From Limnohabitans sp. (GTDB lineage: Bacteria > Pseudomonadota > Gammaproteobacteria > Burkholderiales > Burkholderiaceae_C): DNA of 64,000 bases. A program made the translations under genes and the position numbers. Location: contig VERE01000001.1 in assembly GCA_018882835.1 (NCBI GenBank), forward strand, positions 1-64,000. Direction: 5' to 3'. The notes under the pieces are model-generated. The model ran no database searches and had not been told where the DNA came from. It saw nothing but the letters and a program-made list of their open reading frames with translations. Shown here piece after piece: positions 53,093 to 62,585 of this stretch (positions within the stretch are counted from its first letter, which is position 1; each line of letters opens with the position of its first letter).

Positions 53093-53811
53093 GCACGATT
53101 GTTTCCCCCGGCCTGACCTTGCAGGGCGTGACCCCACCCTTGTCGCTGAAAAATTTTGGCTTGATTGCCTTCGACATGGACTCGACCCTGATCAATATCG
53201 AGTGCATTGACGAGGTGGCTGACGCCGCCGGCCGCAAGGCCGAAGTGGCGGCCATCACCGAAGCGGCCATGCGCGGCGAAATCACCGACTACAAAGACAG
53301 CCTGCGCCGGCGCGTGGCTCTGCTCAAGGGCGTGCCCGAAAGCGCCTTGAGCGAGGTCTACCAGCAACGCTTGCGTCTGAACCCGGGGGCCGCCGAACTG
53401 GTGCAAGCCTGCAAGGCTGCGGGCTTGAAAGTGCTGCTGGTCAGCGGCGGCTTCACTTATTTCACCGACCGCGTGCGTGACACCCTGGGCATCGACTTCA
53501 CGCGCAGCAATGTGTTCGAAATCGAGAACGGCTTGCTCACCGGCCGCATGGTGGACCAACCCTGGGGCGACATTTGCGACGGCGAAGAAAAGCGCCGCAT
53601 GGTGTTGCAAACCTGCGCACAGCTGGGGATCACGCCGGGCCAAGCCATCGCCATGGGGGATGGCGCCAACGATTTGCCAATGATGAAAGCCTGCGCCGAT
53701 GCCGGCGGCCTCTCGGTGGCTTACCACGCCAAGCCGAAAGTGCGTGAGCAGGCAAGGGTGTCGATCGCGTCCGGTGGCCTCGACCGCCTGCTGGAAATTT
53801 TTGCCCGCTGA
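53089..53811 (+). CDS. serB: Phosphoserine phosphatase SerB
   Basis: Last step of serine synthesis, a HAD-superfamily hydrolase. The protein is 240 aa, shorter than E. coli SerB (322) because it lacks the N-terminal ACT-like region. The nucleophile motif FDMDSTLINIE is at about 28-38, the second motif LLVSGGFTYFT follows, and the metal motif GDGANDLPM is near 187. Start overlaps the mfd stop by ATGA. Confidence 0.95.
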   Translation: MSTIVSPGLTLQGVTPPLSLKNFGLIAFDMDSTLINIECIDEVADAAGRKAEVAAITEAAMRGEITDYKDSLRRRVALLKGVPESALSEVYQQRLRLNPGAAELVQACKAAGLKVLLVSGGFTYFTDRVRDTLGIDFTRSNVFEIENGLLTGRMVDQPWGDICDGEEKRRMVLQTCAQLGITPGQAIAMGDGANDLPMMKACADAGGLSVAYHAKPKVREQARVSIASGGLDRLLEIFAR

Positions 53812-53871
53812 CGGCTTTGTTAGGCCCCCCCTCAGGGCCACTGCAATCCCAAGCCGAAAAGAAATCGTTGC

Positions 53872-54909
53872 TTAAGCGAAAGTCAGCTGGACTTTCATCG
53901 ACTGGTGGCGGTCTGCGGCCAGCGCGAAAGCTTCTTCGAATTGGGTATACGGCAAGCTGTGGCTGATCAGAGGCTTGACGTCGACCAAGCCTTTGTTCAT
54001 CAGCTCGACTGCCAAGGCAAATTCTTCGTGGAAGCGGAAGGAGCCGCGCAGGTCGAACTCTTTGGCGACCAACACGTTGAGGGGAATGCTGATTTCACCG
54101 CCCGTGCCCACCTGCACAATGATGCCGCGCGGCTTGAGTACGTCAAAACCTGCGCGCAAAGCCTGCGCATTGCCGCTGGCTTCAATCAGCACATCAAAGT
54201 AACCTTTGTCGGCCTTGTAGCCGTCCAGTCCATCAGGGTGGGTGGCCACGTTGACCGTGTGGTCGGCCCCGACTTGGCGCACACGCGCCAGGGTTTGGTC
54301 GGTCACGTCCGTGGCCACCACTTCGGCGGCTCCGGCGCGGCGCGCTGCGATGACGATCAAGGCGCCAATGGGACCGCAGCCTGTGACCAACACGCGCTTG
54401 CCCAGCAGATCGCCAGCACGGCGCACAGAATGCAGGGCCACCGACAGCGGCTCGGCCATGGCCGCTTCGGCATCGCTCACGTTGTCCGCGACGGCATGGG
54501 CTTGCCAGGCCTCGATGATCAACTCTTGCCGGAAGGCGCCCTGAATGTGAGGCCAAGGCATGGCACTGCCATAAAAACGCATGTTCAGGCAATGGTTGTG
54601 CTGGCCCTTTTGGCAATACGCGCAATGGCCGCAGGGACGGCTGGGACTGATCGAAATGCGGGTGCCGGCTTGAATTGACCTGACCGCGGCGCCCACCTCG
54701 GCCACCACACCCGACACCTCGTGGCCCAGCACCATGGGTTGCTTGACACGGACAGTGCCAAAGCCACCATGCTGAAAGTAATGCAGATCGGAGCCACAAA
54801 TGCCACCGGCGCGCATGTGCACGCGCAGTTGGTTTTCACCCAAGGCTTCATGCGGCGTGTCTTCAATGCGCAGATCGCGGGCGGAATGGATGACGAGGGC
54901 TTGAGGCAT
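53872..54909 (-). CDS. idnD: Zinc-dependent alcohol dehydrogenase, L-idonate 5-dehydrogenase type
   Basis: Medium-chain zinc dehydrogenase of 345 aa (E. coli IdnD 343). The catalytic zinc site starts at GGICGSDLHYFQHGGFG. The structural zinc set is CGHCAYCQKGQHNHC near 90-104, and the NAD-binding GCGPIGALIV near 180. The HYFQHGGFG pattern is characteristic of idonate or related sugar-acid dehydrogenases. The IdnO-like gene directly upstream supports conversion of L-idonate to 5-ketogluconate to gluconate. Substrate is inferred. Confidence 0.82.
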   Translation of the reverse strand: MPQALVIHSARDLRIEDTPHEALGENQLRVHMRAGGICGSDLHYFQHGGFGTVRVKQPMVLGHEVSGVVAEVGAAVRSIQAGTRISISPSRPCGHCAYCQKGQHNHCLNMRFYGSAMPWPHIQGAFRQELIIEAWQAHAVADNVSDAEAAMAEPLSVALHSVRRAGDLLGKRVLVTGCGPIGALIVIAARRAGAAEVVATDVTDQTLARVRQVGADHTVNVATHPDGLDGYKADKGYFDVLIEASGNAQALRAGFDVLKPRGIIVQVGTGGEISIPLNVLVAKEFDLRGSFRFHEEFALAVELMNKGLVDVKPLISHSLPYTQFEEAFALAADRHQSMKVQLTFA

Positions 54910-54923
54910 GAGATTCTCCGGTT

Positions 54924-55742
54924 TCAAAGAGTGGCGGTCACGCCGCCGTCCACGTAAAGGATATGACCATTGACAAAATCAGAGGCAGCACTGGACAGGA
55001 AGACCGCGGCGCCAACCAAGTCTTGCACATCGCCCCAACGCGCGCTGGGGGTGCGGCCAATCAGCCAGGCGCTGAACTTTTCATCGGCCACCAGGGACTG
55101 TGTGAGTTCGGTCTTGAAGTAGCCCGGCCCCAAGCCGTTGACCTGAATGCCGTGCTTGCCCCAATCGATGGCCATGCCCTTGGTCAGCATTTTCATGGCG
55201 CCTTTGGAGGCCGCATACGGCGCAATACCGGGCCGTCCGAGTTCGCTCTGGACCGAGCAGATGTTCACGATCTTGCCCCGCTGACGCTGAATCATGTGTT
55301 GCGCCACAGCGCGTGACACCAAAAACGCGCTGTCCAGGTTGGTGCGCATGATGTTGTGCCACTGCGCCACCGGGAACTGGTCGAGTGGCGAGCGAAAGGT
55401 CATGCCGGCGTTGTTGACCAAAATATCGATGGCCCCCGCTTGGGTTTCAATGCGGGCAATGGCCGCATCGACTTCGGCCTGGGCCGTGACATCGAAACCT
55501 TCGCTGAGCACGCGCTGCGCCCCATCGCCCGTTGCGGCCTGAACTTCATCACGCAGGGTCTGTGCCGCGCGTGACAGCTTGCCAGTATCGCGACCATTGA
55601 GAATCACCCGCGCCCCGGCCGACAGCAGGCCGCGCGCCAGCGCAAAGCCAATGCCACCACTGGAGCCCGTGATCAAGGCAGTACGACCGCGCAAGTCAAA
55701 CATGCGCAGTGCCGAAGGAAGAGAAGATGTGTTATTCGTCAT
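54924..55742 (-). CDS. idnO: SDR oxidoreductase, gluconate 5-dehydrogenase (IdnO) type
   Basis: Short-chain dehydrogenase of 272 aa. It has TGSSGGIGFALARGL near 34, NNAGMTFRSPLDQFP near 117 and the catalytic YAASKGA near 183. GYFKTELTQSLVADEKFSAWL with RTPSARWG is typical for gluconate/5-ketogluconate reductases. The extra N-terminal segment MTNNTSSLPSALR is unusual; an internal ATG at MFDLRG would give the usual 255 aa. A candidate operator overlaps the first ATG. idnD follows. Confidence 0.8.
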   Translation of the reverse strand: MTNNTSSLPSALRMFDLRGRTALITGSSGGIGFALARGLLSAGARVILNGRDTGKLSRAAQTLRDEVQAATGDGAQRVLSEGFDVTAQAEVDAAIARIETQAGAIDILVNNAGMTFRSPLDQFPVAQWHNIMRTNLDSAFLVSRAVAQHMIQRQRGKIVNICSVQSELGRPGIAPYAASKGAMKMLTKGMAIDWGKHGIQVNGLGPGYFKTELTQSLVADEKFSAWLIGRTPSARWGDVQDLVGAAVFLSSAASDFVNGHILYVDGGVTATL

Positions 55743-55746
55743 ACGA
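55736..55746. promoter_or_regulatory. Candidate GntR/FadR-type operator between idnO and the Ldh-family gene
   Basis: TCGT-CAT-ACGA is a perfect palindrome that matches the loose T-N-G-T-N3-A-C-N-A pattern of FCD-type GntR regulators, which often control sugar-acid genes. It overlaps the idnO start codon and is in the divergent promoter region. No GntR gene is in the window. Confidence 0.4.
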
Positions 55747-55815
55747 TATGATTTTAGAAGAAAAACCGCTTTTCCGACTTGCCGCATGGCTTCGTAGAAA
55801 CCCCCAGGAGACACC

Positions 55816-56865
55816 ATGACCTCACCTCCCCGCTATGCCGCCGAACAGCTTCACCGCTATGCCAGCGCCTTGCTGCAAAAGGCGGGCATGCAAACCGAAC
55901 TCGCCGAGTGCGTGGCCGACACCTTGGTCCAGGGTGACTTGTTAGGCCACGACACCCATGGTTTGGCGTTGCTGGCTGGCTACCTCAAAGAGTTGGAAAC
56001 AGGCAGCATGCGTGCCCAGGGGGCGCCCCTGGTGGTCTCCGATCGCCCTGCTGCCCTGCTGTGGGACGGGCAGCGCCTGCCCGGCCCCTGGCTGATGAAA
56101 CAGGCCATGGACACGCTGACCCCACGTGCGCGCGAACTCGGTGTGTCCTCGCTGGTCATCCGCCGCAGCCACCACATTGCCTGTCTGGCTGTGTATCTGT
56201 TGCGCGCACTGCAAGACGATTTGCTGATGGTGCTGGCCTGCTCCGACGCCAACTCGGCCAGTGTGGCGCCTTTTGGCGGCACTCAGGCGGTGTTCACGCC
56301 CAACCCCTTGGCACTGGGCTTTCCTTTGAGCGACGAAAGTGGCGTGATGGTGGACATTTCTGCCTCCATCACCACCAATGGCATGAGCAACCGCAAGCAC
56401 AAGGCCGGCGAGAAATATGCCTACGATGTGCTGATCGATGCAGACGGCAACCCCAGCAACGACCCGGCCCTGCTGTTTGCCACCCCTCCCGGCACCCTGT
56501 TGCCAGTGGGCGGCCTCACCCACGGACACAAGGGCTATGGCTTGTCTTTGCTGGTTGAATCGCTGACAGGGGGTTTGGCGGGCCATGGCCGAGCAGACCC
56601 GAAAGAGGGCTGGGGTGCGACGGTGCACATCACCCTGTACGACCTGAAAGCCTTTGGCGGTCACGCCGAGTTCCTGCGCCAGATGGATACCGTGGCTGAA
56701 CGTTGTCGCACCAACAAGCCCATCGATCCGCAACGCCCGGTGCGCTTGCCCGGTGAGGGCGGGTTGGCGCGCCGCGCGCAGCAGCTGAAAGAGGGTGTGC
56801 AACTGCACCCCTCTATCCTGCCTTCGTTGGAAGACTACGCGAACAAATTTGGCGTGAAGCTCTGA
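55816..56865 (+). CDS. Ldh-family (malate/L-lactate/ureidoglycolate type) dehydrogenase
   Basis: NAD(P)-dependent oxidoreductase of the LDH2/MDH2 family, 349 aa. DTHGLALLAGYLKELETG, containing the catalytic His-type motif, occurs near 45. HHIACLAVYL and FGGTQAVFTPNPLALGFP near 150 are typical. HGHKGYGLSLLVESLTGGL is the conserved late motif. The family includes malate, sulfolactate, ureidoglycolate and keto-sugar-acid reductases; substrate is unknown here. It is divergent from idnO, so a role in sugar-acid use is likely. Confidence 0.85.
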   Translation: MTSPPRYAAEQLHRYASALLQKAGMQTELAECVADTLVQGDLLGHDTHGLALLAGYLKELETGSMRAQGAPLVVSDRPAALLWDGQRLPGPWLMKQAMDTLTPRARELGVSSLVIRRSHHIACLAVYLLRALQDDLLMVLACSDANSASVAPFGGTQAVFTPNPLALGFPLSDESGVMVDISASITTNGMSNRKHKAGEKYAYDVLIDADGNPSNDPALLFATPPGTLLPVGGLTHGHKGYGLSLLVESLTGGLAGHGRADPKEGWGATVHITLYDLKAFGGHAEFLRQMDTVAERCRTNKPIDPQRPVRLPGEGGLARRAQQLKEGVQLHPSILPSLEDYANKFGVKL

Positions 56866-56894
56866 GCATGAGATTGCGCTTGCGATGAGGGGTG

Positions 56895-58781
56895 CTAGCG
56901 CAAGGCTTGGTAGATGGCTTGTGCGAGGTCTTCGGAAATGCCATCCACAGTGCACAGGTCTTGCACACTGGCTTCGGCCACGCCGCGCACGCCGCCGAAG
57001 CGTTGCAACAGGCGGGCGCGTTTTTTCGGGCCCACACCAGGAATGTCTTCAAGCTTGCTGCCGCCCACGCGCACGCGTGCCCGCTGGGCACGCATGCCGG
57101 TGATGGCAAAGCGGTGGGCTTCGTCGCGAATTTGCGCCACCAGCATCAAGGCCGCCGAGTCGCGTCCCAGATAAACTTTTTCGCGACCATCGGCAAACAC
57201 CAGATCTTCAAGGCCGACCTTGCGGCCCTCGCCCTTTTCCACACCGACGATGCGAGACAGGTCCAAGCCCAGAGATTCGAAAACTTCGCGCGCCATGCCC
57301 ACCTGCCCTTTGCCGCCGTCGATCAACACCAAATCTGGAAAGCGCCCTTCCCCCAGGCGAACACTTTCGGCGAGTTTGCTGTATCGGCGCATCAGCACTT
57401 GGCGCATGGCGGCGTAATCATCCCCCGGCGTGATGCCCTCGATGTTGTATCGCCGGTACTCCGAGGCCTGCATTTTGTGGTGGTGAAAGACAACGCACGA
57501 GGCCTGCGTGGCCTCACCCGCCGTGTGTGAAATGTCGAAGCACTCGATGCGAAAGCCATCAAAGTCTTCTGGCGCAAGGTCCAAAGCTTCCAGCAAGGCG
57601 CGGGTGCGCGCTTGCTGCGAGCCCTCTTCGGCCAGCAAGCGCGTCAATTGAATTTGTGCATTTTGTTGCGCCATTTCCAGCCAGATGCGCCGCTGCTCTC
57701 GCGGCTGATGCACAGCGCTGATGCGCACGCCGCTTTGCTCGCTGAGGACATCGATCAAGCCTTTGTCCACACGATGGCTGGTGATCAGCGCTGGCGGCAC
57801 CGGCACCTCCAGGTAATGCTGGGCCAGAAAAGCCTCCAGCACTTCCGCAGGCTCGGCATCCTCGACATGCATCGGAAAGTAAGGCCGGTCGCCCAAATGG
57901 CGGCCACCGCGCACCATGGCGAGGTTGACGCAGGCTTTGCCGCCTTGAATTTGCACAGCCAGAATGTCCACGTCCTGGTCATCCACAGTGTCCACCGCTT
58001 GTTGGTGCAACACCTTGGAAAGCGCCGTGATCTGGTTGCGCAGTTCTGCGGCTTGCTCGAACTCAAGCTTGTCGGAATGCGCCAACATGCGCTGCTCCAA
58101 ATCGGCCATGACTTGCTGGGTTTCACCACGCAAAAAACGAGTGGCGCTGGCCACGTCCTTGGCATAGTCTTCCACCGAGATATGGCCGACACAAGGCCCC
58201 GAGCAGCGCTTGATTTGAAACAGCAAACATGGGCGCGTGCGATGGCTGAACACCGTGTCCTCGCAGGTGCGCAAGTGAAAGACTTTTTGCATCAGCCAAA
58301 TGGCTTCGCGCACCGCCCACACACTGGGGTAAGGCCCAAAATAGTCATGTCGCTTGTCGACCGCGCCGCGGTAGTACACCACCCTTGGAATGTCCGCCGG
58401 ATGGGGGGCTGAATCAGCTGTTGCGGCACCGGCGGGACGGGCCCGCGTGAGCTTCAAGTAAGGGTAGCTCTTATCGTCCCGAAAAAGAATGTTGTACTTG
58501 GGCTTGAGCGTCTTGATGAGGTTGTTTTCCAGCAGCAAGGCCTCCGCCTCCGAGCGCACCACCGTGGTTTCCATCCGCACGATCTTGCCCACCATGTGAC
58601 CAATGCGCGTTCCGCCGTGCTCGCGCTGAAAGTAGCTGGACACCCGCTTGCGCAGGTTGATGGCCTTGCCCACGTACAACACCTGGTCTTCCGCGTCGAA
58701 ATAGCGGTACACCCCCGGCAATGCCGGCAAAGCGGCCACCTCGGCCAGCAATGGTTCGGGAAAGACATGTGAAGAAGACAT
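56895..58781 (-). CDS. uvrC: Excinuclease ABC subunit C
   Basis: Makes both incisions in nucleotide excision repair. The protein is 628 aa (E. coli 610). The GIY-YIG nuclease domain opens [18 protein letters not shown] near 22-39. A UVR domain near 215, the RNase H-like nuclease with [11 protein letters not shown] near 410, and C-terminal HhH repeats ([13 protein letters not shown]) follow. The track ORF begins 104 codons too early; the ATG at 58781 fits the family. Confidence 0.97.
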   Translation of the reverse strand: MSSSHVFPEPLLAEVAALPALPGVYRYFDAEDQVLYVGKAINLRKRVSSYFQREHGGTRIGHMVGKIVRMETTVVRSEAEALLLENNLIKTLKPKYNILFRDDKSYPYLKLTRARPAGAATADSAPHPADIPRVVYYRGAVDKRHDYFGPYPSVWAVREAIWLMQKVFHLRTCEDTVFSHRTRPCLLFQIKRCSGPCVGHISVEDYAKDVASATRFLRGETQQVMADLEQRMLAHSDKLEFEQAAELRNQITALSKVLHQQAVDTVDDQDVDILAVQIQGGKACVNLAMVRGGRHLGDRPYFPMHVEDAEPAEVLEAFLAQHYLEVPVPPALITSHRVDKGLIDVLSEQSGVRISAVHQPREQRRIWLEMAQQNAQIQLTRLLAEEGSQQARTRALLEALDLAPEDFDGFRIECFDISHTAGEATQASCVVFHHHKMQASEYRRYNIEGITPGDDYAAMRQVLMRRYSKLAESVRLGEGRFPDLVLIDGGKGQVGMAREVFESLGLDLSRIVGVEKGEGRKVGLEDLVFADGREKVYLGRDSAALMLVAQIRDEAHRFAITGMRAQRARVRVGGSKLEDIPGVGPKKRARLLQRFGGVRGVAEASVQDLCTVDGISEDLAQAIYQALR

Positions 58782-58833
58782 GGGGCTATTGTGCCGACTC
58801 TGCAACCCCAGGCGCTCGCGGTATAAATAGGCC

Positions 58834-59889
58834 ATGACAGCCTCCCCCCGCTCAACCCTTGAAGCCGCCCCTTTGGAGCTGCGCTGGGATATTTTTTGCC
58901 AGGTCATCGACAACCACGGCGATCTTGGGGTGTGCTGGCGCCTGGCGCGCTCATTGGGTGCGCTGGGGATGCGCGTCAGGCTCTGGGTCGACGATGCCTC
59001 TGCACTGGCCTGGATGGCGCCCGCAGGGCATCCGCAGGTGCAAGTCTTGCCCTGGCCGCTCACTGCCCCTGGTGACCTTGCCGATGTGGTCATCGAAGCC
59101 TTTGGCTGCGAGTTGCCCCACAGTTACCAGGTGATGTTGGGGCAAAACCCCCGATCCTGCATCTGGCTCAACCTGGAGTACCTCAGCGCCGAGGCCTATG
59201 TGGCGCGCATGCATGGGTTGCCCTCGCCAGTGCTGAGCGGGCCGGCGAAGGGATGTACCAAATGGTTTTTCTATCCCGGCTTCACGGCGCAGACCGGTGG
59301 CTTGCTGCGCGAGCCAGGATTGCCAATGCCTTCATTCGCGCCTGGCGCACAGCCCTTGACGGTCAGCCTGTTCTGTTACGAACCGGTGAATCTGGCAGCC
59401 ATGCTGCAGCGCTTGTCTGAGTTAGCGCACGGGGTGCATCTGAAGATCACGGCGGGTCGGGCCCAACAGGCCGTGGCAGCGCTGGGGCAGATACCGGCAC
59501 TCAACCGCTTGAGCTGCCAGGCTTTGCCCCACATGCCCCAGGATGATTTCGATGCGATGCTGCAAACCTCGGATTTGAACTTTGTGCGCGGCGAAGACTC
59601 CCTGGTTCGCGCCCTGTGGGCCGGCAAACCTTTCGTCTGGCAAATTTACCCGCAGCACGATGGTGCCCACTGGCACAAACTGACGGCCTTTCTGGATAGC
59701 TTGTCAGCGCCTACGGTGGTGCGTGCTTGGCACCTGTTCTGGAACGCCGATGAAGCCGCCCCCTGCCCGCCGTTGACTGCGCCGGACTGGCAAATTTGGC
59801 AGATCTGGGCCCGCGAAACCCAGGCCATTTTGCGCCAACAAACCGATTTGACCCGGCAGTTGATCGACTTTGTGGTGAAAAAGCGTTAA
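58834..59889 (+). CDS. earP: EF-P arginine rhamnosyltransferase EarP
   Basis: GT-B enzyme that transfers rhamnose from dTDP-rhamnose to Arg32 of elongation factor P, activating it for polyproline translation. The protein is 351 aa. [21 protein letters not shown] near 20-40 is the family signature, including the catalytic Asp region, and the donor-binding motif is [19 protein letters not shown] near 255. It lies 81 bases upstream of efp, the usual arrangement, and that efp has Arg at position 32. Confidence 0.97.
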   Translation: MTASPRSTLEAAPLELRWDIFCQVIDNHGDLGVCWRLARSLGALGMRVRLWVDDASALAWMAPAGHPQVQVLPWPLTAPGDLADVVIEAFGCELPHSYQVMLGQNPRSCIWLNLEYLSAEAYVARMHGLPSPVLSGPAKGCTKWFFYPGFTAQTGGLLREPGLPMPSFAPGAQPLTVSLFCYEPVNLAAMLQRLSELAHGVHLKITAGRAQQAVAALGQIPALNRLSCQALPHMPQDDFDAMLQTSDLNFVRGEDSLVRALWAGKPFVWQIYPQHDGAHWHKLTAFLDSLSAPTVVRAWHLFWNADEAAPCPPLTAPDWQIWQIWARETQAILRQQTDLTRQLIDFVVKKR

Positions 59890-59902
59890 AATTCAAGGCT
59901 TT

Positions 59903-59920
59903 GCGAATTCTGGAATTCGC
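59903..59920. repeat. Perfect inverted repeat between earP and efp
   Basis: GCGAATTC-TG-GAATTCGC gives two 8-bp arms with a 2-base spacer, 13 bases after the earP stop. It has no T run, so it is not a simple terminator. It could be an operator or an mRNA-end hairpin. Confidence 0.5.
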
Positions 59921-59970
59921 CCCCGCCGCCCCTCGCGGCCTCCCTTTGTGGCCCTTGCGCCCCTGACCTT

Positions 59971-60525
59971 ATGAAAATCGCACAAGAAATTCGCGCCGGC
60001 AATGTGATCATGCAAGGCAAAGACCCCATGGTCGTTTTGAAAACCGAATACGCCCGTGGCGGTCGCAACGCCGCCACCGTGCGCATGAAGCTGAAAAGCC
60101 TGCTGAACAATTTCGGCACCGAAGTGGTTTTCAAGGCTGACGACAAGATGGATCAAATCGTCCTGGACAAGAAAGAGTGCACCTACTCTTACTTTGCCGA
60201 CCCGATGTATGTGTGGATGGACACCGAGTACAACCAGTACGAAGTGGAAGCCGAAAACATGGGTGATGCCCTGAACTACCTGGAAGACGGCATGTCGGCC
60301 GAAGTGGTGTTCTACGAAGGCAAGGCCATTTCCGTCGAATTGCCCACCTCGGTCGAGCGCGAAGTCACCTGGACCGAACCCGCTGTCAAAGGCGACACTT
60401 CAGGCAAAGTGTTGAAGCCCGCAAAAATTGCCACCGGTTTCGAAATACCCGTGCCCATCTTCGTGGCGCAAGGTGACCGCATTGAAATTGACACCCGCAC
60501 TGCGGAATACCGCCGTCGCGTCTGA
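59971..60525 (+). CDS. efp: Elongation factor P, EarP-modified type
   Basis: Relieves ribosome stalling at polyproline stretches. The protein is 184 aa (E. coli 188). The KOW-like domain I is [22 protein letters not shown]. The loop ARGGRNA puts Arg at residue 32, the EarP target, instead of the Lys used by EpmA. Two OB domains follow, ending [11 protein letters not shown] strong terminator follows. Confidence 0.98.
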   Translation: MKIAQEIRAGNVIMQGKDPMVVLKTEYARGGRNAATVRMKLKSLLNNFGTEVVFKADDKMDQIVLDKKECTYSYFADPMYVWMDTEYNQYEVEAENMGDALNYLEDGMSAEVVFYEGKAISVELPTSVEREVTWTEPAVKGDTSGKVLKPAKIATGFEIPVPIFVAQGDRIEIDTRTAEYRRRV

Positions 60526-60549
60526 GCTTTCCAGCAAAGCTTGCCAGTC

Positions 60550-60570
60550 AAGCGCCTTCGGGCGCTTTTT
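60550..60570 (+). terminator. Terminator after efp
   Basis: AAGCGCC pairs with GGCGCTT around a TTCG loop, followed by TTT. It lies 25 bases after the efp stop, just before the LOG-family gene. Confidence 0.85.
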
Positions 60571-60595
60571 GCATTTCTGGCAGTAACATCCAGGC

Positions 60596-61459
60596 ATGGA
60601 TGGCATGTTAGACCCTCAAGACCGACGCTTGGCAGAGGCCTGGGAAACGCTGAAGGCACAAAGCGAAAGCGGCGACGCCCTGGCGCCAGAATCCAACCGG
60701 CTGGCGTTTGCCGACCCCGAGTTTTTGCTGCGGCGCGAAACCAGGGGAATTCGCTTCCAACTGGAAATGCTCAAGCCGGACTTGGCCCAGCATGAGCGCG
60801 GCATTGAAAACACGGTGGTGGTGTTTGGCAGCGCGCGCTTTCGCAGCGAGGAGGTGGCCCACGCCGAGCTGGAGAAAGCACGCTCTGAGGGTAACCCCCA
60901 GGCCATTGCCCGCGCCGAGACGCTGGTGCGCAATGCCCACTATTACGAGCAAGCACGCGCCTTTGGCCACAAGGTGGCCACTTACAGCTTGGACCAGTCA
61001 CCTGCACACAAACTGTTTGTCTGCACGGGCGGTGGCCCCGGCATCATGGAGGCCGCCAACCGTGGCGCGCATGAAGCCGGCGGTATCAGCGTGGGCTTGA
61101 ACATCGCGCTACCCCACGAGCAAACGCCCAATCCCTACATCACGCCAGGCCTGAGCTTCAAGTTCCATTATTTTGCGCTGCGCAAAATGCACTTCATGAT
61201 GCGCGCCAAAGCGCTGGTGGCGTTTCCGGGTGGCTTTGGGACAATGGATGAACTGTTTGAAACCCTGACCCTGGTTCAATGCAAAAAAGCCAAGCCGGTG
61301 CCCATCGTCTTGTTCGGCAGCGACTATTGGCACCGCCTGCTGAACCTCCAAGTGATGCTGGACGAGGGCGCCATTTCGGTGGAAGACCTGAACCTTTTCA
61401 AATACGTAGACGATGTTCAAGACGCCTGGGGCGTCATCCGTGATTTTTATCAGCTCTGA
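60596..61459 (+). CDS. LOG-family protein (TIGR00730 Rossmann-fold nucleotide hydrolase)
   Basis: Rossmann-fold protein of 287 aa. VVVFGSARF, CTGGGPGIMEAANRGA near 140 and FPGGFGTMDELFETLT near 212 are the LOG signatures; relatives release adenine-type bases from nucleoside monophosphates. The N-terminal 75 residues are an extension seen in the longer bacterial type. The last 26 bases overlap the end of the MFS gene on the other strand. Confidence 0.88.
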   Translation: MDGMLDPQDRRLAEAWETLKAQSESGDALAPESNRLAFADPEFLLRRETRGIRFQLEMLKPDLAQHERGIENTVVVFGSARFRSEEVAHAELEKARSEGNPQAIARAETLVRNAHYYEQARAFGHKVATYSLDQSPAHKLFVCTGGGPGIMEAANRGAHEAGGISVGLNIALPHEQTPNPYITPGLSFKFHYFALRKMHFMMRAKALVAFPGGFGTMDELFETLTLVQCKKAKPVPIVLFGSDYWHRLLNLQVMLDEGAISVEDLNLFKYVDDVQDAWGVIRDFYQL

Positions 61460-62585
61460 GGCGCCAGGCCACCCGGGCACCCGACGACACCGCCGCTGCA
61501 AGGCACCAAAACACACCCGCAACGCCAATCAGGCCGCTGGTGGCGCCAAACACCATGGGCATCAAAACGCTGGAAGCGTTGATGGTCATCATTCGCAAAC
61601 CCAGCGCCTCGCCTTGGCGCGGTTCGGGCGTGATTTGATGCAAGGTGCTCATCACCATGGGCTGTACCGAGCCCAGCGACAAGCCCAGCAAGCCGGAGCA
61701 CAGGCCCATCATCCAGGCCGTGGCAGTGAAGGGGTACAAGGCCAGCAACAGCCCCGTCATGAGCATGGCGGCCGTGATGATTTGCCACTCCTTGAATCGC
61801 CCTGCAACCATCGGTAGTGAGAAGCGGATCAAGGTGGCGGCCAGCGCAAACGTGCCCAGCACCATGCCAATGGCAGACGCACTGATGCCGCGCTCGTGCC
61901 CCAGAATGGGCACCATGAACGTGTGAACATCCCAGCAGGAAGACAAAAACCAGTTCACCAGCAACAGGCGTCGCAGCGGTGGGTCTCTCAGCAAATCCCA
62001 GGCCCGCTGGGGACCTTGCGCCGTCGGCGTCGCCTGGCTGGGACGTTCGTCAAGGGCGCGGATCCAAAGCCAGGTCAGCAGTGGCAACACCGCCATCGTG
62101 GCAAAAGCGGCGCGAAAGCCAGCATGGTCAATCAGCAGGCCTGCCAGCAAGGGCCCCACAAAGTTGGAGGCGGCAGGCCCGACCGACAGCCAGCTGAAAG
62201 CACTTCGAAGCGCGACAGTGTCAACTGCCATGCGGCCCACATGCCGTTGCAGCGCAATGATGACCGCGCCCGTCGCACCCCCTGTCAGCAAGGCGCTCAC
62301 GCACAAGACGGGATACATCGGCCAAATGACCGCCAGCAGCGCCCCACTGAAAGCCATGGTGATGCCTATGCGCAAGGTGGGCTTCATGCCGTGGCGATCC
62401 ACGAAGCGACCGGCTGGCAGCGCCAGGAACACTTGCGTCAAAGCGAACATGGCCAGCAACAGGCCCACGGCGGCCTCGCTGTGGCCCTCGCGCAGGGCCA
62501 TCAAGGGCGAGGCCATGCGCATGCCTGTCATGCAAGCATGCAAGCAGACTTGGCCCGCCACCAGACGAAACAGCTCTCGCTTCAT
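61434..62585 (-). CDS. MFS transporter, substrate unknown
   Basis: Inner-membrane transporter of 383 aa with about 12 hydrophobic helices, for example VGLLLAMFALTQVFLALPAG and the segment near MGLCSGLLGLSLGS. The motif after helix 2, GRFVDRHGMK, is the MFS motif A (GxxxDRxGxK). No substrate clue is visible. Its ATG overlaps the rmuC stop (ATGA), so the two are cotranscribed. Confidence 0.85.
   Translation of the reverse strand: MKRELFRLVAGQVCLHACMTGMRMASPLMALREGHSEAAVGLLLAMFALTQVFLALPAGRFVDRHGMKPTLRIGITMAFSGALLAVIWPMYPVLCVSALLTGGATGAVIIALQRHVGRMAVDTVALRSAFSWLSVGPAASNFVGPLLAGLLIDHAGFRAAFATMAVLPLLTWLWIRALDERPSQATPTAQGPQRAWDLLRDPPLRRLLLVNWFLSSCWDVHTFMVPILGHERGISASAIGMVLGTFALAATLIRFSLPMVAGRFKEWQIITAAMLMTGLLLALYPFTATAWMMGLCSGLLGLSLGSVQPMVMSTLHQITPEPRQGEALGLRMMTINASSVLMPMVFGATSGLIGVAGVFWCLAAAVSSGARVAWRLRADKNHG

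Noticed and set aside
53812-53871. Hairpin GGCCC...GGGCC between serB and idnD as a terminator
   Set aside because: The stem is short and there is no T run on either strand.
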